From: a virus | Strand: one strand, 5' to 3' | Virus record (IMG/VR): IMGVR_UViG_3300022745_000050 | Location: 1-46,325 of that record | Length of the DNA stretch: 46,325 nucleotides | Shown here: in pieces, positions 45,654 to 46,325 of the stretch | How the letters are laid out: each line of letters opens with the position of its first letter | Numbering within the stretch: the stretch's first letter is position 1 | Notes under the pieces: generated by a model | Told to the model about the DNA's origin: nothing | Databases searched by the model: none | Seen by the model: only the letters and a program-made list of their open reading frames with translations | Translations under genes and position numbers: made by a program

Positions 45654-46201
45654 CACGCACCCCCTTTCAGCTTGGCGAGGGCGTCTTCCAAAGCGCCGAA
45701 ATTGACCTGCGCTTTCCGATACCCATACTCCCCAACAAGCCCTTCCCATACAGAAACAGCTGCCCCCACCAGCGCCAGCGCATCGGCCAGCTTGTCGCCG
45801 GGCGTAGGGGCCTCCGCGAAAGAACCGTATGGGCGAGGACCATTTACTGCGTCACGCAGAGCTTCAGCGCGAGGGCCTATCAAGTCAGGCCGTGACACCT
45901 CAAACCAGCGCCAAACATCGTAGGCCGCTTGGTGCAGATGCAGATAATTCATCAACGCGTTGTGCAGGCGATCATCAATATCGGCCTCCAGCGCGGGGGC
46001 AGGCTCGGGCTGGACGGTGGGAGACAGGTTCGCTATGCCATCGCAGCACAGGCATTTTCCGGTCACGCTATATAACGTCTGCATGGTCTGCCTATCCGCA
46101 GCAAGGCCACGCTTCACCCGGCTGATTGTCCCATGCGACAGACCCGTAAGGCGGGCAAGTTCTCGGACACCGTATTCTGGGAACAGATCAATCAGCGGCA
46201 T
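45653..46201 (-). CDS. HTH-domain accessory protein
   Basis: 182 residues from ATG 46201 with GGAGGCC upstream. GVRELARLTGLSHGTISRVK is an HTH; a pair CLCCD near residue 50 may bind metal. The rest is helical and acidic (LHNALMNYLHLHQAAYDVWR). Possibly a transcription regulator of the accessory operon; target unknown. Confidence 0.6.
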   Translation of the reverse strand: MPLIDLFPEYGVRELARLTGLSHGTISRVKRGLAADRQTMQTLYSVTGKCLCCDGIANLSPTVQPEPAPALEADIDDRLHNALMNYLHLHQAAYDVWRWFEVSRPDLIGPRAEALRDAVNGPRPYGSFAEAPTPGDKLADALALVGAAVSVWEGLVGEYGYRKAQVNFGALEDALAKLKGGA

Positions 46202-46325
46202 GGCTGGCCTCCGTGATGGCGCGAAGGGCGGTGCGAATATCGCTGCTTGCCCATATTGTGACGTTGGGATGGTGTTTTATGCTGAACTCGGTGAAGTCGC
46301 CGCAGAGAATAACTTTACGGCCATG
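46188..46325 (-). CDS. Hypothetical protein, C-terminal part, cut by the right edge
   Basis: 45 codons ending at 46188: HGRKVILCGDFTEFSIKHHP, then NVTIWASSDIRTALRAITEA and SHAAD. Its end overlaps the start of the next gene. The N-terminal part is probably the gene at 1-140 (see that entry). No family recognised. Confidence 0.6.
   Translation of the reverse strand, partial: HGRKVILCGDFTEFSIKHHPNVTIWASSDIRTALRAITEASHAAD

Overview
The window looks like the essentially complete genome (about 46.3 kb) of a temperate, short-tailed (podovirus-type) phage of an alphaproteobacterium. The reasons are: high GC; a GapR/DUF2312 homologue, a family known from alphaproteobacteria and their phages; a portal, adaptor, nozzle and internal-virion gene set in T7/Bcep22-like order; a tyrosine integrase next to a tRNA 3'-end sequence; and a CI/Cro-like divergent switch. 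Both window edges fall inside the same leftward gene. If the four bases CATG shared by the edges are counted once, the two halves read through as one ~91-residue protein, so the molecule was probably circular or circularly permuted.

Layout. (1) 1-829, continuing through the junction to 46325-42823: a leftward operon of tightly overlapping accessory genes (ribbon-helix-helix protein, HTH proteins, tiny membrane peptides, HD phosphohydrolase). (2) 975-2171: a lone rightward tail fibre with its own good promoter. (3) 12779-2175: the leftward early operon, with a Cro-like protein, RusA resolvase, SNF2 helicase, RecB-like nuclease, Enc34-type SSB, GapR-like protein, three DNA methyltransferases and a family A DNA polymerase. 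(4) 12930-14588: rightward repressor, excisionase-like protein and integrase, then attP at about 14730-14765. (5) 37083-14856: the leftward late region, with small terminase, tail-associated proteins, lysis cassette (endolysin, holin, overlapping spanins), large terminase, portal, scaffold, capsid, tail adaptor and nozzle, internal virion proteins and an M15 peptidase. (6) 37285-39939: a rightward cassette of small genes of unknown function, closed by a clear terminator. (7) 40063-40675: a gene-free, repeat-dense stretch that I propose as the replication origin, next to a leftward prim-pol/helicase gene (42769-40676).

The most interesting signals are these. Twelve mostly early, DNA-related proteins share a C-terminal tail of the form x-[DGS]-[ILV]-F-[GAED], resembling a sliding-clamp binding peptide. 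A gene of about 870 bases is embedded in another frame of the cytosine methyltransferase gene, and both frames look protein-like. The putative origin has three repeat families. Two short motifs, TGTC-N4-GWCAAATCAKACA and GTGTGTTACA, recur in promoter regions. All functions were assigned by reading motifs and gene order; no database search was run.
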